Assembly: GCF_036373705.1 (NCBI RefSeq)
Contig: NW_027102659.1
Location: 558,001-622,000, forward strand
Direction of reading: 5' to 3'
DNA length: 64,000 nucleotides
Source: Amia ocellicauda
Lineage: Eukaryota; Chordata; Actinopteri; Amiiformes; Amiidae
Positions 43,368 through 54,926 of this stretch are shown in pieces. Both the position numbers and the translations under genes were made by a program. Under the pieces are notes generated by a model. The model did no database searches, was not told where the DNA came from, and worked only from the letters and a program-made list of their open reading frames with translations. Within the stretch, counting starts at the first letter, position 1; every line of letters starts with the position of its first letter.

Positions 43368-44677
43368 TTAATAATAATCATACATAACGTTTCTCCTCTG
43401 ATTCACCTCAATAATGTTGTCAAACACTGCATACACGACCATATTTACAGTGCGTGGTAGAGGCTGCTTGAAACGCATCTCCAAACGCATATTGCCCATC
43501 TTCATCAGTGAAAAATGTTGTCCACACTCTTCGTCAGGGGTCAGGTTGAAACCATACAGGGTGTAACCGCTGCAGTATTCCCGGCGATCGATCAGCCGGG
43601 AGTTTGATCCTTGAGATGGCGACCCGTAGCCAGTACTAGACTGTCATATTCACGAACCACATTGCCGTTTTCAAAGTCAGGTTGAAAAGGTCTGGATGGA
43701 ACCTGCACACCATCGAAGTACAACGCTATAAATTCCGCGTTATAATGTTTAAAGTTAAAGGGGTTCTTGTTGTAAACCCCGGTAAATGCATCATTATCCA
43801 CGAGACCTATAATAACCTGTTTTGGGAGCTGTCCTAGAAACAGATTTTCCTGGTTCATCACCCGTGTCCCTGCGGGGATACTGTGGACTTTCATATAGAC
43901 TCTTTCGATCGGGTACTTGGCGTTTGCCGTCATTAACGCCTGCGCGTGTCCTAGTTTAACCGCCGGGGAGACGGACACTTTTTTCACAAACAGCGAGGCC
44001 GATAATATGGTCAGTTTATATTTTTCAGTATCAGGGGTCATCAGACAAAAAGCACTTTTACTACGGATCATTTTAATTTTAATGTCTACCCCGTTGAGCA
44101 TGAGTTTTTCTTGGAAAAATATGTCTGCATGGATATGCCCCTTTAGCTCAAAGGTCCTCCCTTCTGTTGAAAAGGCCGTTCTTTTTTGCAAACCCTTATT
44201 GAGTCCCTCTGGATCCTTGTCGTCCATAGCTTCCGGGATGTCTTTGAAGAAAAGGCCGGGGTTGAACTGTTTGCTTAGGGTCTCCTCACTATAATTAAGT
44301 ATACACTCCATCATGGCTCTATAGGGGTAAGTATTGCTGCTTTGACTAATGAGCCGATCTCCCAGGGTCACATCCACCTGTGAAAACATGGTGGCCACCG
44401 GGTAATTGATGACCCCAGCGTTGGTCGTCTTCTCGATTGCATCGCCATCCTCATCAGTCACTTTACAGTTCATTAAAATAAATGTGTTATTCAAATCAAT
44501 ATAATCCTCGCCATTGCCAGCTATAAAAAACTCCAGAGGGGCCGTGTCTGAAATTGCAGAAAGAGGGGGAATCTCTACATATATGATCTTATCTATACTC
44601 GTTTGAGTGTATGGAACTGTAAACAGATCCAGTTCTGATTTGACGCATTCTTCCGATAGACTGTGGACAAAAGACAT
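43368..44677 (-). pseudogene. MCP: Major capsid protein (broken), copy 3
   Basis: Recognisable across the whole family length from MSFVHSLSEECV onward. Broken. Confidence 0.9.
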
Positions 44678-45168
44678 GTTTAAAAGATGTATCCTGAGGC
44701 TCTATTTTTCTTTCTTTGAGACTTTCTTTTTGCAGGTTTTTTCTTGTGCTGCTTCCTTCTCCGAGTGTTTCCACGATATGTTGGAGAATGAGAGATTCTT
44801 CGTTTTTTGTTAGCCACGGATCTTTGTCGCCCCCTGGTGGACACATGCTGTTTCTTCTTTTACCCCCCTCCTCGCCATTACCATGAGACCCGAACCCTCC
44901 TGATGCTCATGGCTAGCTGCCCGGTTCATAACATTGGTGAACACGTCACTAACAATATTTTTAGCCGCTGATTTCAAGTGGGGTCTGGCTATAGCAAAGC
45001 CTCTCTTAAGCAGGGGTATGGCCATTCTAAAGAGACCACGAAAGAGTCCTCCTAGACCGGCGCCATACATTGTGGGGGCTCCTACAATACCGGGCAAGCC
45101 GTTCCATCTTGCATCTTGTAATAATCCACATAGGCGCTAGGATCTACATAACCCCTCGAGGTAGCCAT
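44678..45168 (-). pseudogene. Core/pVI-like small protein (broken), copy 3
   Basis: Same Gly-rich amphipathic block as in copy 1. Broken. Confidence 0.68.
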
Positions 45169-45169
45169 T

Positions 45170-45902
45170 TTAATAATGTACAAACTGTTTCAGGGGTCGA
45201 AAATGTAGTTTGACATTAACTTTACCGAAGCGGAAGGGTACGTTGATATTCTGATCCGATTTGACTTCGATCGTGATGTTGTCAAAGTGGGTCTTTGAGA
45301 CTAGTACGTAGTGTGGTTTGTCATAAGTAATTGTGACCATGTCATTGCTTTTACCTTTATTAAGTACATTTCTCAAAAGGGGGACATAACTATCCCCGAC
45401 CCTCTGGTGGGTTATGATATCCGTATACACATAAAGAGTGTAAAAGCCGCCCCACCACTTCTGAGAACCTGCTCTCTGTGTCAGAATAGAACCCAAATAT
45501 ACGCCCCAGTTGGCCGCTGGTTTGAATGCTAATACCTGGTTTTGACACCTTGTACACTCTGTTTTTAATAGGGTTGTAATATAGCTTGATGTTGGGGGTG
45601 CCTTCTGAGAACTGTTTATGCATCTCATCTAATATTTTATCCACATTGTCATAATAACCTCCTTGTATCGTGAATGTCCATTGACTCTTTTTAACATCAT
45701 CAAAAATGGCGAAGGTGGCATCCTTATCTTGTAAAACAGCCCAAGTGTAAGGATACTGTATTTCCGCCAACCCCACTTCCCACGACCCCCTTAGATCTAT
45801 AGATTTTCCAAATTGTACCGTGTAACTGGATATTTCATTTTTAGGATATATATCGAGAGAGGCATTACTGGGTAGAGTCACGTAGAAGCCTCCTGATTCC
45901 AT
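45170..45902 (-). pseudogene. Penton-like minor capsid protein (broken), copy 3
   Basis: N-terminal and central blocks long and clear, C-terminal family blocks also present. Broken. Confidence 0.8.
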
Positions 45903-45948
45903 CTTGAGAATCGAAAGTAATGCCCCCAACACACCCGCGGGCATGTTG

Positions 45949-47040
45949 TTATAAGGATTGAATATCGCAAACCTGTTGTTCCGGGACCCAACTATTGAAC
46001 TTTTCAGGCCATCCAAGCCATTTCATCAACACATATTTTTTCCGGTTCTGGGTTTTTTCAGCTAATATCTTTTCAACTCTGTATACACTGTCTTTACCCA
46101 CAATAATTTTTTGTAACTCGGCTTCGTAAAACGTTCCTTCTATATCCTCCCTGTCATAGTCTTTTAACCGGTACACGGGGGGGTCTCTACCCAACTGTTC
46201 GGTAACTGTAAAATATTCGTCAGAAAATGTTTGTTCATAACCTTTGGCAAAAGTACTCCTTAGCTTTGAAACGCGAACCACATCACCGATGTTGAACTAA
46301 TAAGTAGTTTTTCCCTTCTTAATAAATGGTCGGTATAATTTTTTATAGACCTTAAAAGAATTACTTTGATCAACATCTAAAGGCTTCATTTTAATACTGG
46401 TGTGATACCCTTGGTTGTAAGCATCGATAAAATCTTGAACTTTATCAAAATACTTGAACGTGTTGACCGCTGTAAAATATCTCCACATTTTGGTCTTTAT
46501 GGTGCGGTTAAACCTCTCCACTACCGATGCCCTAAGCTCATTACCGGTGGTGAAATGATGTATTTTGTGTCTCTTCAGTAGATTCTGAAATTCTCTGTTG
46601 AGAAACTCTTTTCCTTTATCAGTCTGCAGTTTTTTAGGACATCGACCCTGGGACAATATATCCTCAAAGGCCCTTGTCACCGCCCGACCTGTTTTATTAT
46701 GTAGAATGCGAGCCCAGGCATATTTTGATAACACATCGATACACATCAACATCAATTTGTGACCATTGTTATGTTTTGATAAATTTGACATATCGACTAG
46801 ATCCATTTGCCATTGTGAGTCTATGTCAGTTGCATATACGCGGTTTCTTTTAAAGTTAATCCTGAGAGGTTTATGTAAGGTATAGGCGTCTTGTTCCCGT
46901 AACCATTCTGAAACAACCACATCATTAACCTTCACTCCGGCCTCAGCGAGTCCTCTTTGAAAACCCTTCTTACCCGCCAAACCCCCAATCTTGGCTGGGT
47001 TGTAGTATAGTTCCTGCATTTGGGGAGCTTGCCGAGTCAT
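45949..47040 (-). pseudogene. INT: Chromodomain integrase (broken), copy 3
   Basis: Same catalytic motifs and chromodomain as copy 1. Broken. Confidence 0.9.
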
Positions 47041-47212
47041 TCTGTCAAATAACCAAACAGACCCACACTATGCGCAAAGTTTTTATACAAGGTTTTTTAT
47101 TCAACTTCAGGAGAGCAGATACCCCTTTTTAGACATTTGAGAAAAGTATAACATACACAACAATTTTTTCTACGGTCCAGACAAAAAGAAATCAGATGAT
47201 TGGTTACTTGAT
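47041..47212 (-). promoter_or_regulatory. Integrase TATA box and upstream poly(A) signal, copy 3
   Basis: Minus-strand TATAAA and AATAAA a few bases apart, as in copy 1. Confidence 0.5.
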
Positions 47213-47605
47213 CTATATCAACAAATATACCTGTTTCTTTATCTTGTAGGCACACACCTCAGTTACATATGTAAATAAAACAACAATATGACCTATTTTA
47301 AAAGTAAACAGAGGTGTATTAAACATGCTCAGCAAAAGGTCATACAGATGTTGATGATATGGCCTAATATCATTCTTGGCCCCCTTGAGCGCTTCATCCC
47401 AGTGTTCGTACCCCCCGGTCTTTGTTACAGCAGCCATTCACTTTTCCAGGTTTGAAAGTTGATCCTCATCGATGGTTAAATCTGTAGAGAAAAGGCTCGC
47501 GTTGGCTACTTTTCTGTCAAGCACATGGTGTAATAGCGCTCTCAGGTTAGCTACAGAGTGTTGATGACAGAACCAGTTGCAGAAGCAGTCCAGAACATTC
47601 CCCAT
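47213..47605 (-). pseudogene. MGNVLDC small protein (broken), copy 3
   Basis: Same as the copy 2 version by eye; broken. Confidence 0.45.
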
Positions 47606-47617
47606 GTTCAAAGTCCC

Positions 47618-48466
47618 TTAGTTCAGGTCAGAGTCTGAATCAGTGGCGTAGATGTCGAATTCCTCGTCGCTGCCCCCAGCTTTAACTTCTTTACTGAAGA
47701 AATAAGCTTTTAGCTTGCCAGCGGTTTTTCTACTCGGCTCATCCAGGTCATTGACCAGCTGCCCAAGTTTCTCTATTATAAACGGCTCCTTTTTCAGCTC
47801 CAGCAAAATCTCATCTATGATTTTCTGGACTTGTCCCGCAGTGACATGTATGTGGGAGTAAGACAGCGCCTTGATTAGTGCCGGTTTCAGCCACGGTTTG
47901 TTCAGTCTTCTGTAAAACACGTTGAAATAGAACAGGAAATAGTAACGGTCTGGTTCAAACAAACAACTGTGTCTCAACTGACTGGGGTGATTCACTTCAC
48001 ACCCCCGACAGACTTCTTTCAGAGCTCGGTCGATGAGAGCACTCAGAATATACACCAGGGTGCTTTTAACCACTCTGCTTACTTGGTCACATACCCCGGG
48101 CATAAATCCTGCGTCTTCATCACGCCCCTGGGACAGTCCGATGCTCATTGGGTCGCCTGGTGGTTTGTGGGGTGTTTCTACATCCATTGGACTGACCCCC
48201 TCCTGAGACGCACAGACGGTAGACAGTTCGGCAAAATCGAGGCCCTCCATGAGCTCCAGAGGCTGGGGATCCCCGAGACTCATTTGGACATCCATCGCAC
48301 CGCATGTTGTTTCGTCCTGAGGGACCGGGGTCTGAGGTCTTGGAGGGTAACCGCAGTCAGAGGGTTCCAGAGTGTATACAAAATCTGGGGAATAGAACCA
48401 GGGGTGATCCCGGGTTTGAAGAGGCCTGTAGAGCCTGTCGACGTCCGCAGCTTTCGGGTAAGACAT
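47618..48466 (-). CDS. Cys/His-motif right-end protein, copy 3
   Basis: 282 residues, open; almost identical to the copy 2 protein. Confidence 0.62.
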   Translation of the reverse strand: MSYPKAADVDRLYRPLQTRDHPWFYSPDFVYTLEPSDCGYPPRPQTPVPQDETTCGAMDVQMSLGDPQPLELMEGLDFAELSTVCASQEGVSPMDVETPHKPPGDPMSIGLSQGRDEDAGFMPGVCDQVSRVVKSTLVYILSALIDRALKEVCRGCEVNHPSQLRHSCLFEPDRYYFLFYFNVFYRRLNKPWLKPALIKALSYSHIHVTAGQVQKIIDEILLELKKEPFIIEKLGQLVNDLDEPSRKTAGKLKAYFFSKEVKAGGSDEEFDIYATDSDSDLN

Positions 48467-48544
48467 TCTCTTTAATTTTAAACCATGAATGAATTGTTGC
48501 GCCTTTTATCCTATCTCTTCACTACGTCACGACACACCGCCCTC

Positions 48545-49255
48545 TTAGAAGAGAGTAGCCCCTGAGCCGTCAGACCCCCCTCCAAAACCCCACACGTCGT
48601 CGGTTTTATCATCGTCGTCGTCATTCAAGGGGGATATATAATCCATAATCCAGCATATTCTCCTTCTAACCAAATCCAGTTGCGAACATTTGGTCAAGAT
48701 GTCAAAACCATCATTTATACAGTTTATGACCTCTTTCAAGAACGGCCAGTCCACGGCGTCAAACATAATTTCAGTAACCTGTTTTTCTGGATCCTCCACA
48801 CCCCCTTCAATAGGGTTTGTAATCAGGGTACTGCTAAACAAAACCTTACGATCTGTAGTTTGAGATAGACTCTTCACCACTCTACCGTAGTTCTGCAAGC
48901 TTTCCCATTCACACCTTTCAAAACCCTGAGTCGGAGACTCCATTTCGCATTCTCTTGGACCCTCTTGCAAGCCTTCTAGAGTCTTATCCACAAGCCCCAG
49001 ATCTCTCCAGGCCATCACCTTCAACCAGTCCTCATAAGAGTATTCAATTACCGTCTCAAAAGGTTCCAACGTACCCTCCTTCTCTCCCAAAGCAAGAAGC
49101 TCCACTCCAACATAGCTGGGATCCCTTTTAAAGCGGTAACCCCGTCGAGCCCCCCAGAACAACACCCAGGAGCATTCAATCTTCAAATTGGTGAGTACAG
49201 GAACCCTTGCCCGGGATTGTTTCTTGCGGGGTTTCATGTTGATGTCGCTGGACAT
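48545..49255 (-). CDS. MSSDINMK-type right-end protein, full form, copy 3
   Basis: 236 residues, the longest form in the window. After the basic N-terminus and the WVLFWGARRGYRFKRD segment there is an acidic helical middle, then a C-terminal part with DWPFLKEVINCINDGFDILT, CSQLDLVRRRICWIMDYI and an Asp run (NDDDDDKTDD). The family is not recognised. The compact helices with a nuclear-type basic start suggest a regulatory protein; this is a guess from composition. It is transcribed inward from the right end. Confidence 0.58.
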   Translation of the reverse strand: MSSDINMKPRKKQSRARVPVLTNLKIECSWVLFWGARRGYRFKRDPSYVGVELLALGEKEGTLEPFETVIEYSYEDWLKVMAWRDLGLVDKTLEGLQEGPRECEMESPTQGFERCEWESLQNYGRVVKSLSQTTDRKVLFSSTLITNPIEGGVEDPEKQVTEIMFDAVDWPFLKEVINCINDGFDILTKCSQLDLVRRRICWIMDYISPLNDDDDDKTDDVWGFGGGSDGSGATLF

Positions 49256-49551
49256 GTTGAAGAAGCGGGATGTTTCAGAAGCTGAGAATTAAAGAGGTAT
49301 TGCCTAAAAGAAGCGCGGGTTCTTAAATAGAGAGGAGAGTTTCGGGGCGTTGCCTTCAGAGGGGTGGGGGTATTTATGGGTGGCCTTGTTGTTCAGGGTT
49401 TTATGGGTGCACACTTTCTGACGGATATGACGTAGGAATAATTAAGGAAATAACTCTACCTAAAATCACGCCCCCCAATTATGACGTAGGAATATTAATA
49501 AGCTTAGGGCATACGTCATAACAAAATAGGCCGCGCCCAAAAAACCCTACT
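49256..49551 (-). promoter_or_regulatory. Right-end promoter with three ATGACGT sites, copy 3
   Basis: Same as copy 1: ATGACGTAGGAATA at 49427-49440 and 49481-49494, inverted ACGTCAT at 49513-49519, and a minus-strand TATTTAA nearer the gene. Confidence 0.6.
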
Positions 49552-49853
49552 ATCTACTCTTATGTAGTTGAAGGCGCAGTATAGCTCTCATAGTCTGGTG
49601 GAGACGGAAGACCACCAGCCGTTTGAACAAGCCATTCAGCATCACCTTGTTGGGTTAAGTGCAGGCACTGTCAGAGCGCAGGGCATCCTGCCTTTGAAAG
49701 AGTTTCCGAAGTGTCCTGATGTGCCCTTTAGCAATGCAAAATAGGTCAGTGAAAATAGAAACCTTTATCTCACAGGCTGGCCCACGGGAAACGCCTGTGC
49801 GCGTTTTATCAGCCTGCTTCGATGGGAGGCATTCGAAACGCCAGGACGGGTCG

Positions 49854-49926
49854 TTTTCCGTAGTGTAGTGGCTATCACGTTTGCCTCACACGCGAAAGGT
49901 CCCCGGTTCGAAACCGGGCGGAAACA
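49854..49926 (+). tRNA. tRNA-Val (CAC), first base altered
   Basis: 73 nt; it matches the 15912-15984 gene, including T in place of G at position 1. Confidence 0.8.
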
Positions 49927-50151
49927 ACCCGCGGTGCACGCGAGCCAGTGCCATGTTACCCGTCGCCATCTCTCTGCCCCAAGGCCGGCCGTCGTTTTCT
50001 CTTCCTCGGAGTGGCAAGAAATCCTGACCTTGAGAACAAACGATCGCAGAAGGGTAGCTTTGCGAGGCGCTGGAACTCACACTTTTAAAATCTATACATG
50101 TTGTAGCTGTTACAATACGACCGTAGCAGGATCAGCGACATTGCTGTTACT

Positions 50152-50520
50152 CTTATGTAGTCGAAGGCGCAGTATAGCTCTGATAGTCTGGTGGTGACGG
50201 AGGACCTCCAGCCGTTTGAACAAGCCATTCAGCATCACCTTGTTGGGCTAAGTGCAGGCACTGTCAGAGCGCAGGGCGACCTGCCTTTGATAGAGTTTCC
50301 TAAGTGTCCCGAAATCGGTGCACTCAGAGCGTCCGTCCGTCGACAGGTTGAAATTGTAAACGCTGGTGTAGCCACTTTTAATTGAAATATGATGATGATG
50401 ATGATGATGTTGTTGTTCTTGTTCTTGTTGTTGTTGTTGTTCTTGTTTTTCTTGTTGTCGTCGTGGTCGCCGTCATTATTATTGTTAAAGTAAAGCAGTA
50501 GTTAGATTTGTTGCTACCGT
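50152..50520 (+). repeat. tRNA-less short repeat unit in array C
   Basis: Counterpart of 16206-16590, with the same direct join of core to tail and a long trinucleotide tract. Confidence 0.75.
50391..50458 (+). repeat. (GAT)n(GTT/CTT)n microsatellite
   Basis: Counterpart of 16449-16522 but slightly shorter. Confidence 0.9.
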
Positions 50521-50815
50521 AAGGTGTAGAAGGCACAATAGCTTTGTGATTGTCTGATGGTGGCACAAGACGAGCAGCAGCTGTTTGAACAAGCCATTGA
50601 ACATCACCTTGTTGGGGTAAGTGTAAGTCTTGTCATAGCTCAGGGCGTTCTTCCTTTGAAAGAGTTTCCAAAGTGTCCTGATGTGCCCTTGAGCAATGCA
50701 AAATAGGTCAGTGAAAATAGAAACCTTTATCTCACAGGCTGGCCCACGGGAAACCCCTGTGCGCGTTTTACCAGCCGGCTTCGATGGGAGCCATTTGAAA
50801 CACCAGGACGGGTCG

Positions 50816-50888
50816 GTTTCCGTAGTGTAGTGGCTATCACGTTCGCCTCACACGCGAAAGGTCCCTGGTTCGAAACCGGGCGGAAACA
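50816..50888 (+). tRNA. tRNA-Val (CAC), best CAC copy
   Basis: 73 nt with complete acceptor and anticodon stems and loop CTCACAC; one T-stem U-G wobble. The most plausible functional CAC gene here. Confidence 0.9.
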
Positions 50889-51114
50889 ACCCGCGGTGCA
50901 TGCGTGCCAGTGCCGTGTTACCCGTCGCCATCTCTCTGCCCCAAGGCCGGCCGTCGTTTTCTCTTCCTCGGAGTGGCAAGAAATCCTGACCTTGAGAACA
51001 AACGATCGCAGAAGGGTAGCTTTGCGAGGCACTGGAACTGACACTTTTAAAATCGATACATGTTGTTGCGTTACAATACGACCGTAGCAGGATCGGCGAC
51101 ATTGCTGTTACTCT

Positions 51115-51440
51115 TATGTAGTTGAAGGCGCAGTATAGCTCTGATAGTCTGGTGGTGACGGAAGACCACCAGCCGTTTGAACAAGCCATTCAGCATCACC
51201 TTGTAGGGCTAAACGCAGGCACTGTCAGAGCGCAGGTCGTCCTGCCTTTGAAAGAGTTTCCGAAGTGTCCCGAAATCGGTGCACTCAGAGCGTTCGTCCA
51301 TCGACAGGTTGAAATTGTAAACGCTGGTGTAGCCACTTTTAATTAAAATCTGATGATGATGATGTTGTTGTTGTTATTCTTGTTGTCGTCGTAGTCGCCG
51401 TCATTATTAATGTTAAAGTAAAGCAGTAGTTAGATTTGTT
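51115..51440 (+). repeat. tRNA-less short repeat unit, second in array C
   Basis: About 330 bp; it has the same core-to-tail join and no counterpart in array A, so unit number differs between arrays. Confidence 0.7.
51352..51387 (+). repeat. Short (GAT)n(GTT)n microsatellite
   Basis: The shortest trinucleotide tract of the set. Confidence 0.85.
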
Positions 51441-51759
51441 GCTACCGTAAGGTGTAGAAGGCACAATAGCTCTGATAGTCTGGTGGTGAAGGAAGACCAC
51501 CAGACGTTTGAACAAGCCATTCAGCATCACCTTGTTGGGTTAAGTGCAGGCACTGTCAGAGCGCAGGGCGTCCTGCCTTTAAAAGAGTTTCCGAAGTGTC
51601 CTGATGTGCCCTTTAGCAATGCCAAACAGGTCAGTGAAAATGGCATCCTTTCGCCGCACTTCAGACGCCATCTCACAGCCTAGCCGACCTGAAACACCTG
51701 AGCCCGTTTTACCAGCAGGCTTTAACGGTAACCATTTGAAGCAAGAGGCAGCGCTGTCA

Positions 51760-51832
51760 GTTTCCGTAGTGTAGCGGTTATCACGTTCGCCTAACGCGCG
51801 AAAGGTCCCCGGTTCGAAACCGGGCGGAAACA
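51760..51832 (+). tRNA. tRNA-Val (AAC)
   Basis: 73 nt, full stems, anticodon loop CTAACGC; matches the gene at 17494. Confidence 0.9.
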
Positions 51833-51997
51833 GCCTACTGTGGGCTGGCCCTTTTCGTCATTCTTGCCCTCGTGGTTCCCCGGAGGCGGTGAGTGTCTTT
51901 TCTTCATTGGAGTGCCCGCAATCGATGCACTCAGAGCGTCCGTCCGTCGACAGGTTGAAATTGTAAACGCTGGTGTAGCCACTTTTAATTAAAATCT

Positions 51998-52057
51998 GAT
52001 GATGATGATGATGATGATGTTGTTGTTGTTGTTCTTGTTGTTGTTGTTCTTGTTGTC
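51998..52057 (+). repeat. (GAT)n(GTT)n microsatellite
   Basis: Trinucleotide tract just left of the copy 4 boundary. Confidence 0.9.
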
Positions 52058-52135
52058 ATCGTGGTCGCCGTCATTATTATTGTTAAAGTAAAGCAGTAGT
52101 TAGATTTGTTGCTACCGTAAGGTGTAGAAGACAAC

Positions 52136-52853
52136 AGTTGGTATGGCGTGTGATATCAAAACATTCAGAATACTTTTAACCTATATAATTTATAAGCTTT
52201 GTAAAATAAACCCAAATATATCTTTTGCGGGGATAAACGCTGTTCTGAGTAGTTTGTGACTTGTTTAATACCAAACATAGCATCGCTATAAAAAAAAAAA
52301 AAAATCACTGTAAAAGCGCTAGTTATTTTTGATCTTTATAGTTATTTTCTAGGCTCAGGTTGTTTTTTAGTGCTTATAAAGGCCTGAAATATTCTTAGTG
52401 GTTGTTGACTATAGGTCTTGATGTTTAAAAATGTTTTTTTGAGAGACCAAAAGGTTCTAATAAAAGTTTAGAGTAGAGAGGAGAGAGATCGTCTCCATCT
52501 TGGTTTCTATTTGAAATTTGATGCAGTGTCATTTTATTGGTTGGTTTTGATATGTTAATTGGTAACAGGGCGGCACAAAGGCCAGACCAGAACAATGCCT
52601 TACAAGCAGATCCGGCATGTGGCCATCAGTATAAGTATGAAGGTCTGGTCTTCAGCTCGACAGACTCATACTGACCTTTCGATTTAAGACTAAAGATCAA
52701 CAATGTCCGGAAACAACATCAGCGATTCGATTTAAACGAGTTTTTAGGCAAGTCTTCAGATTCTTTTCATTGACTCAGAGCGTGTTGTGTGCATGTATTG
52801 TAAATAAGGCTATAACATCTGTTTTAAGTTCTGTAAAATAATTTTTCAGCCAG
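52136..52853 (+). promoter_or_regulatory. Left-end region and probable promoter, copy 4
   Basis: Same left end and leader as the other copies; TATAAG at about 52630. Confidence 0.5.
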
Positions 52854-54743
52854 TCAACAGGAGTTAATTCCCAACGCTGAGGAGATCATCTGGAACAACG
52901 ACGGTAAGATTTTTGTGTTTGCGCTCATGGGTTCTTATGCATGGGTGTGTGTGGTTTGAAGCGGCTCATTAGAGTTATGAAAACGTTTTAATATATATTA
53001 ATGCCGGTCTCTTTAATTACACAGAAACTATCGAAAGGCCTGTGATTAATGTCTCCAAGGATCGACCAAGAGAAGTGGTTGTCCCTAGACAGGCTGTCTG
53101 CCGACCGGGTAAGAACTAAACCCCTGTTTGTTTGTATAACGTTTCTGTAAGATGTTTGAGTCCAGTTTTGTTAATTTTAAAAAATTATCCTGTCTAACAG
53201 TATTAAGAAACGTGGTTTGAGACAACGAAAGGCCTTCCACATCGAGGGCTTGTTTCGTTTTACCTTCGAGAACCGTAACCTTTCAAGAATCTGAAAGGCC
53301 GTCAGCCCCGGTATCTGATAGCTGTGAGTATATATCTGCAGCCTGTAAGAGGTTAAAGCTTTTTATAAAGCGGTGTGGTTAAAGGTTAAACATGTCTCTT
53401 ACCTTCACAGCGGTGCAAAAAGCTAAACCAGCCGAAAAACATAAGAAACGATTATTCTGTGGAGGTAAGTAAGATCTTTCAAACTTTAATGTTTTTAAAA
53501 GGGCTTTGTTTGCCCGTTGAGGGCTAATATTTAAGCGATGGGTGACCGTTTCCTGTAGGGCGGGGGGTTCTGGGAAAGATCTTTAGAAGTCCGGACAGGT
53601 CTAGGCTTGTTTCTGGGGAACGTGTTTAGAAATGACCGATTGCCGTACCGTCTGGTTAGGAAGTAAAGCCGTCCGAAAGGGTTTAGTAAGTTGTTTGGCT
53701 TATCTCCCGCTATTATACTTCTGTTTTAAAGTGGTTGTAGGAAAAGGCTTGAAGGTGTTCATTGTATTTAATATTTAAACAGATCGTGAAAACGTTTGTG
53801 AAACAGGAAGTCCCGGGATCAGGAAGCGTTTACACTTGGAAGGTTCGTTTAAAAATGAAATGTTGTTGTGTGTGTGTGTGTTTTATTAACAATATTACAG
53901 TTTTTAAAGAAACATTTAAGAAACAGTTTATTTACAGCGGCTTCTCTGTTTTAAATTTATTATCAAGTCCTAATAAATATATTGTCTGTAAATAATAAGG
54001 CGTTGTAGTGAATGTCTAAGGCTATTTTCAAAGGTCTAAAAAAGCTAAAGGTTTTGAATGTCCTGGACATGTTGTTTTAAGTTTGATTTCTGTCGCCGTT
54101 TAAAGATGTAAATGTAATGTATATTTTTATTCTTCCCAAGACTCTTGGGATAGTCATTCTGTGAATGAGCTATTGAGGACAATTACCCCGTCTAAGTGGG
54201 ATCAAACATCTTTCCCGGTGAGATCACCGAGAGGATCCCCCACGATGGTCTTGGAGACCCCCCAACATCTACTCAGGCCACAGCCTTCTGGGGGTAATTC
54301 AACACCCCAGATTCAGCCCGCCGCATTGTCGGGCGGAACAAATACAGGCATCCAACAACCTCAGGGGTCGCCGTCAGTCAGGTCTGACACACCACCCAAC
54401 GACGGCCTAGTTTCAACATCGTCCCCCCAGACCCGTTTCTTGGCTACCGAAACGCGAAACAGTAACCCCGCGCTTGGCCAGGGTGTCACCGCAAAGGCCT
54501 TCTTGGTCTCCGTCCATGAGTATACACTCGCTCCCTGCCTCCTTCGACCGAGATTTACCGGAGAGACCATCCTTTGAAGCTGAGCCAGGCCACCAGCCCC
54601 CGGAGCTACTTCCTGAAGGTCGGCATGAGTTGCTACATACTTTGTTACAAAATCAAAGACTTGTGTTAGTGGGGCAAAACCTGGTGATAGAGAGCCAAAA
54701 CACCCTTATTAATACCCTTACTAACGAATTGTACCGTATTTAA
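52854..54743 (+). pseudogene. Multi-exon left-end gene (broken), copy 4
   Basis: Same splice-site chain as copy 1, with copy 3-like variants. Broken. Confidence 0.55.
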
Positions 54744-54926
54744 TGTTTAAATAGACACAAAACGCCTTACTATTGTGGGTTGTTGGAAAAATAAAAAATA
54801 AATTAAAAAATGTCCTGACTTGGTAAAAGAACTCACAAACTAAAGGATTATGAACAAGCTAGGGCCCCAAAAAGACCTTCCCGAGAGAACATCCCCGGCC
54901 CTGTTGTGAACTCCTCTGATGTCCCA

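Larger units (their letters stand above)
34041..49551 (+). mobile_element. Polinton/Maverick-like element, copy 3 (both ends present)
   Basis: The only copy with both ends in the window: AGTAGG at 34041 and CCCTACT at 49545-49551, giving about 15.5 kb, within the usual 15-20 kb of Polintons. The two ends share only six or seven inverted bases, far less than the long terminal inverted repeats typical of the family. No 6-bp target duplication is evident: the flanks read gacaac and atctac. It is broken, with about ten breaks. It keeps an open ATPase and the fullest version of the right-end 236-residue protein. Confidence 0.92.
49552..52135 (+). repeat. tRNA-Val repeat array C (five units, three tRNAs)
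   Basis: Unit starts lie near 49592, 50186, 50549, 51147 and 51478. The order is CAC unit, tRNA-less unit, CAC unit, tRNA-less unit, AAC unit. The first unit carries the tag agctctcatagtc, shared only with the first unit of array A, next to copy 1. Confidence 0.9.
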
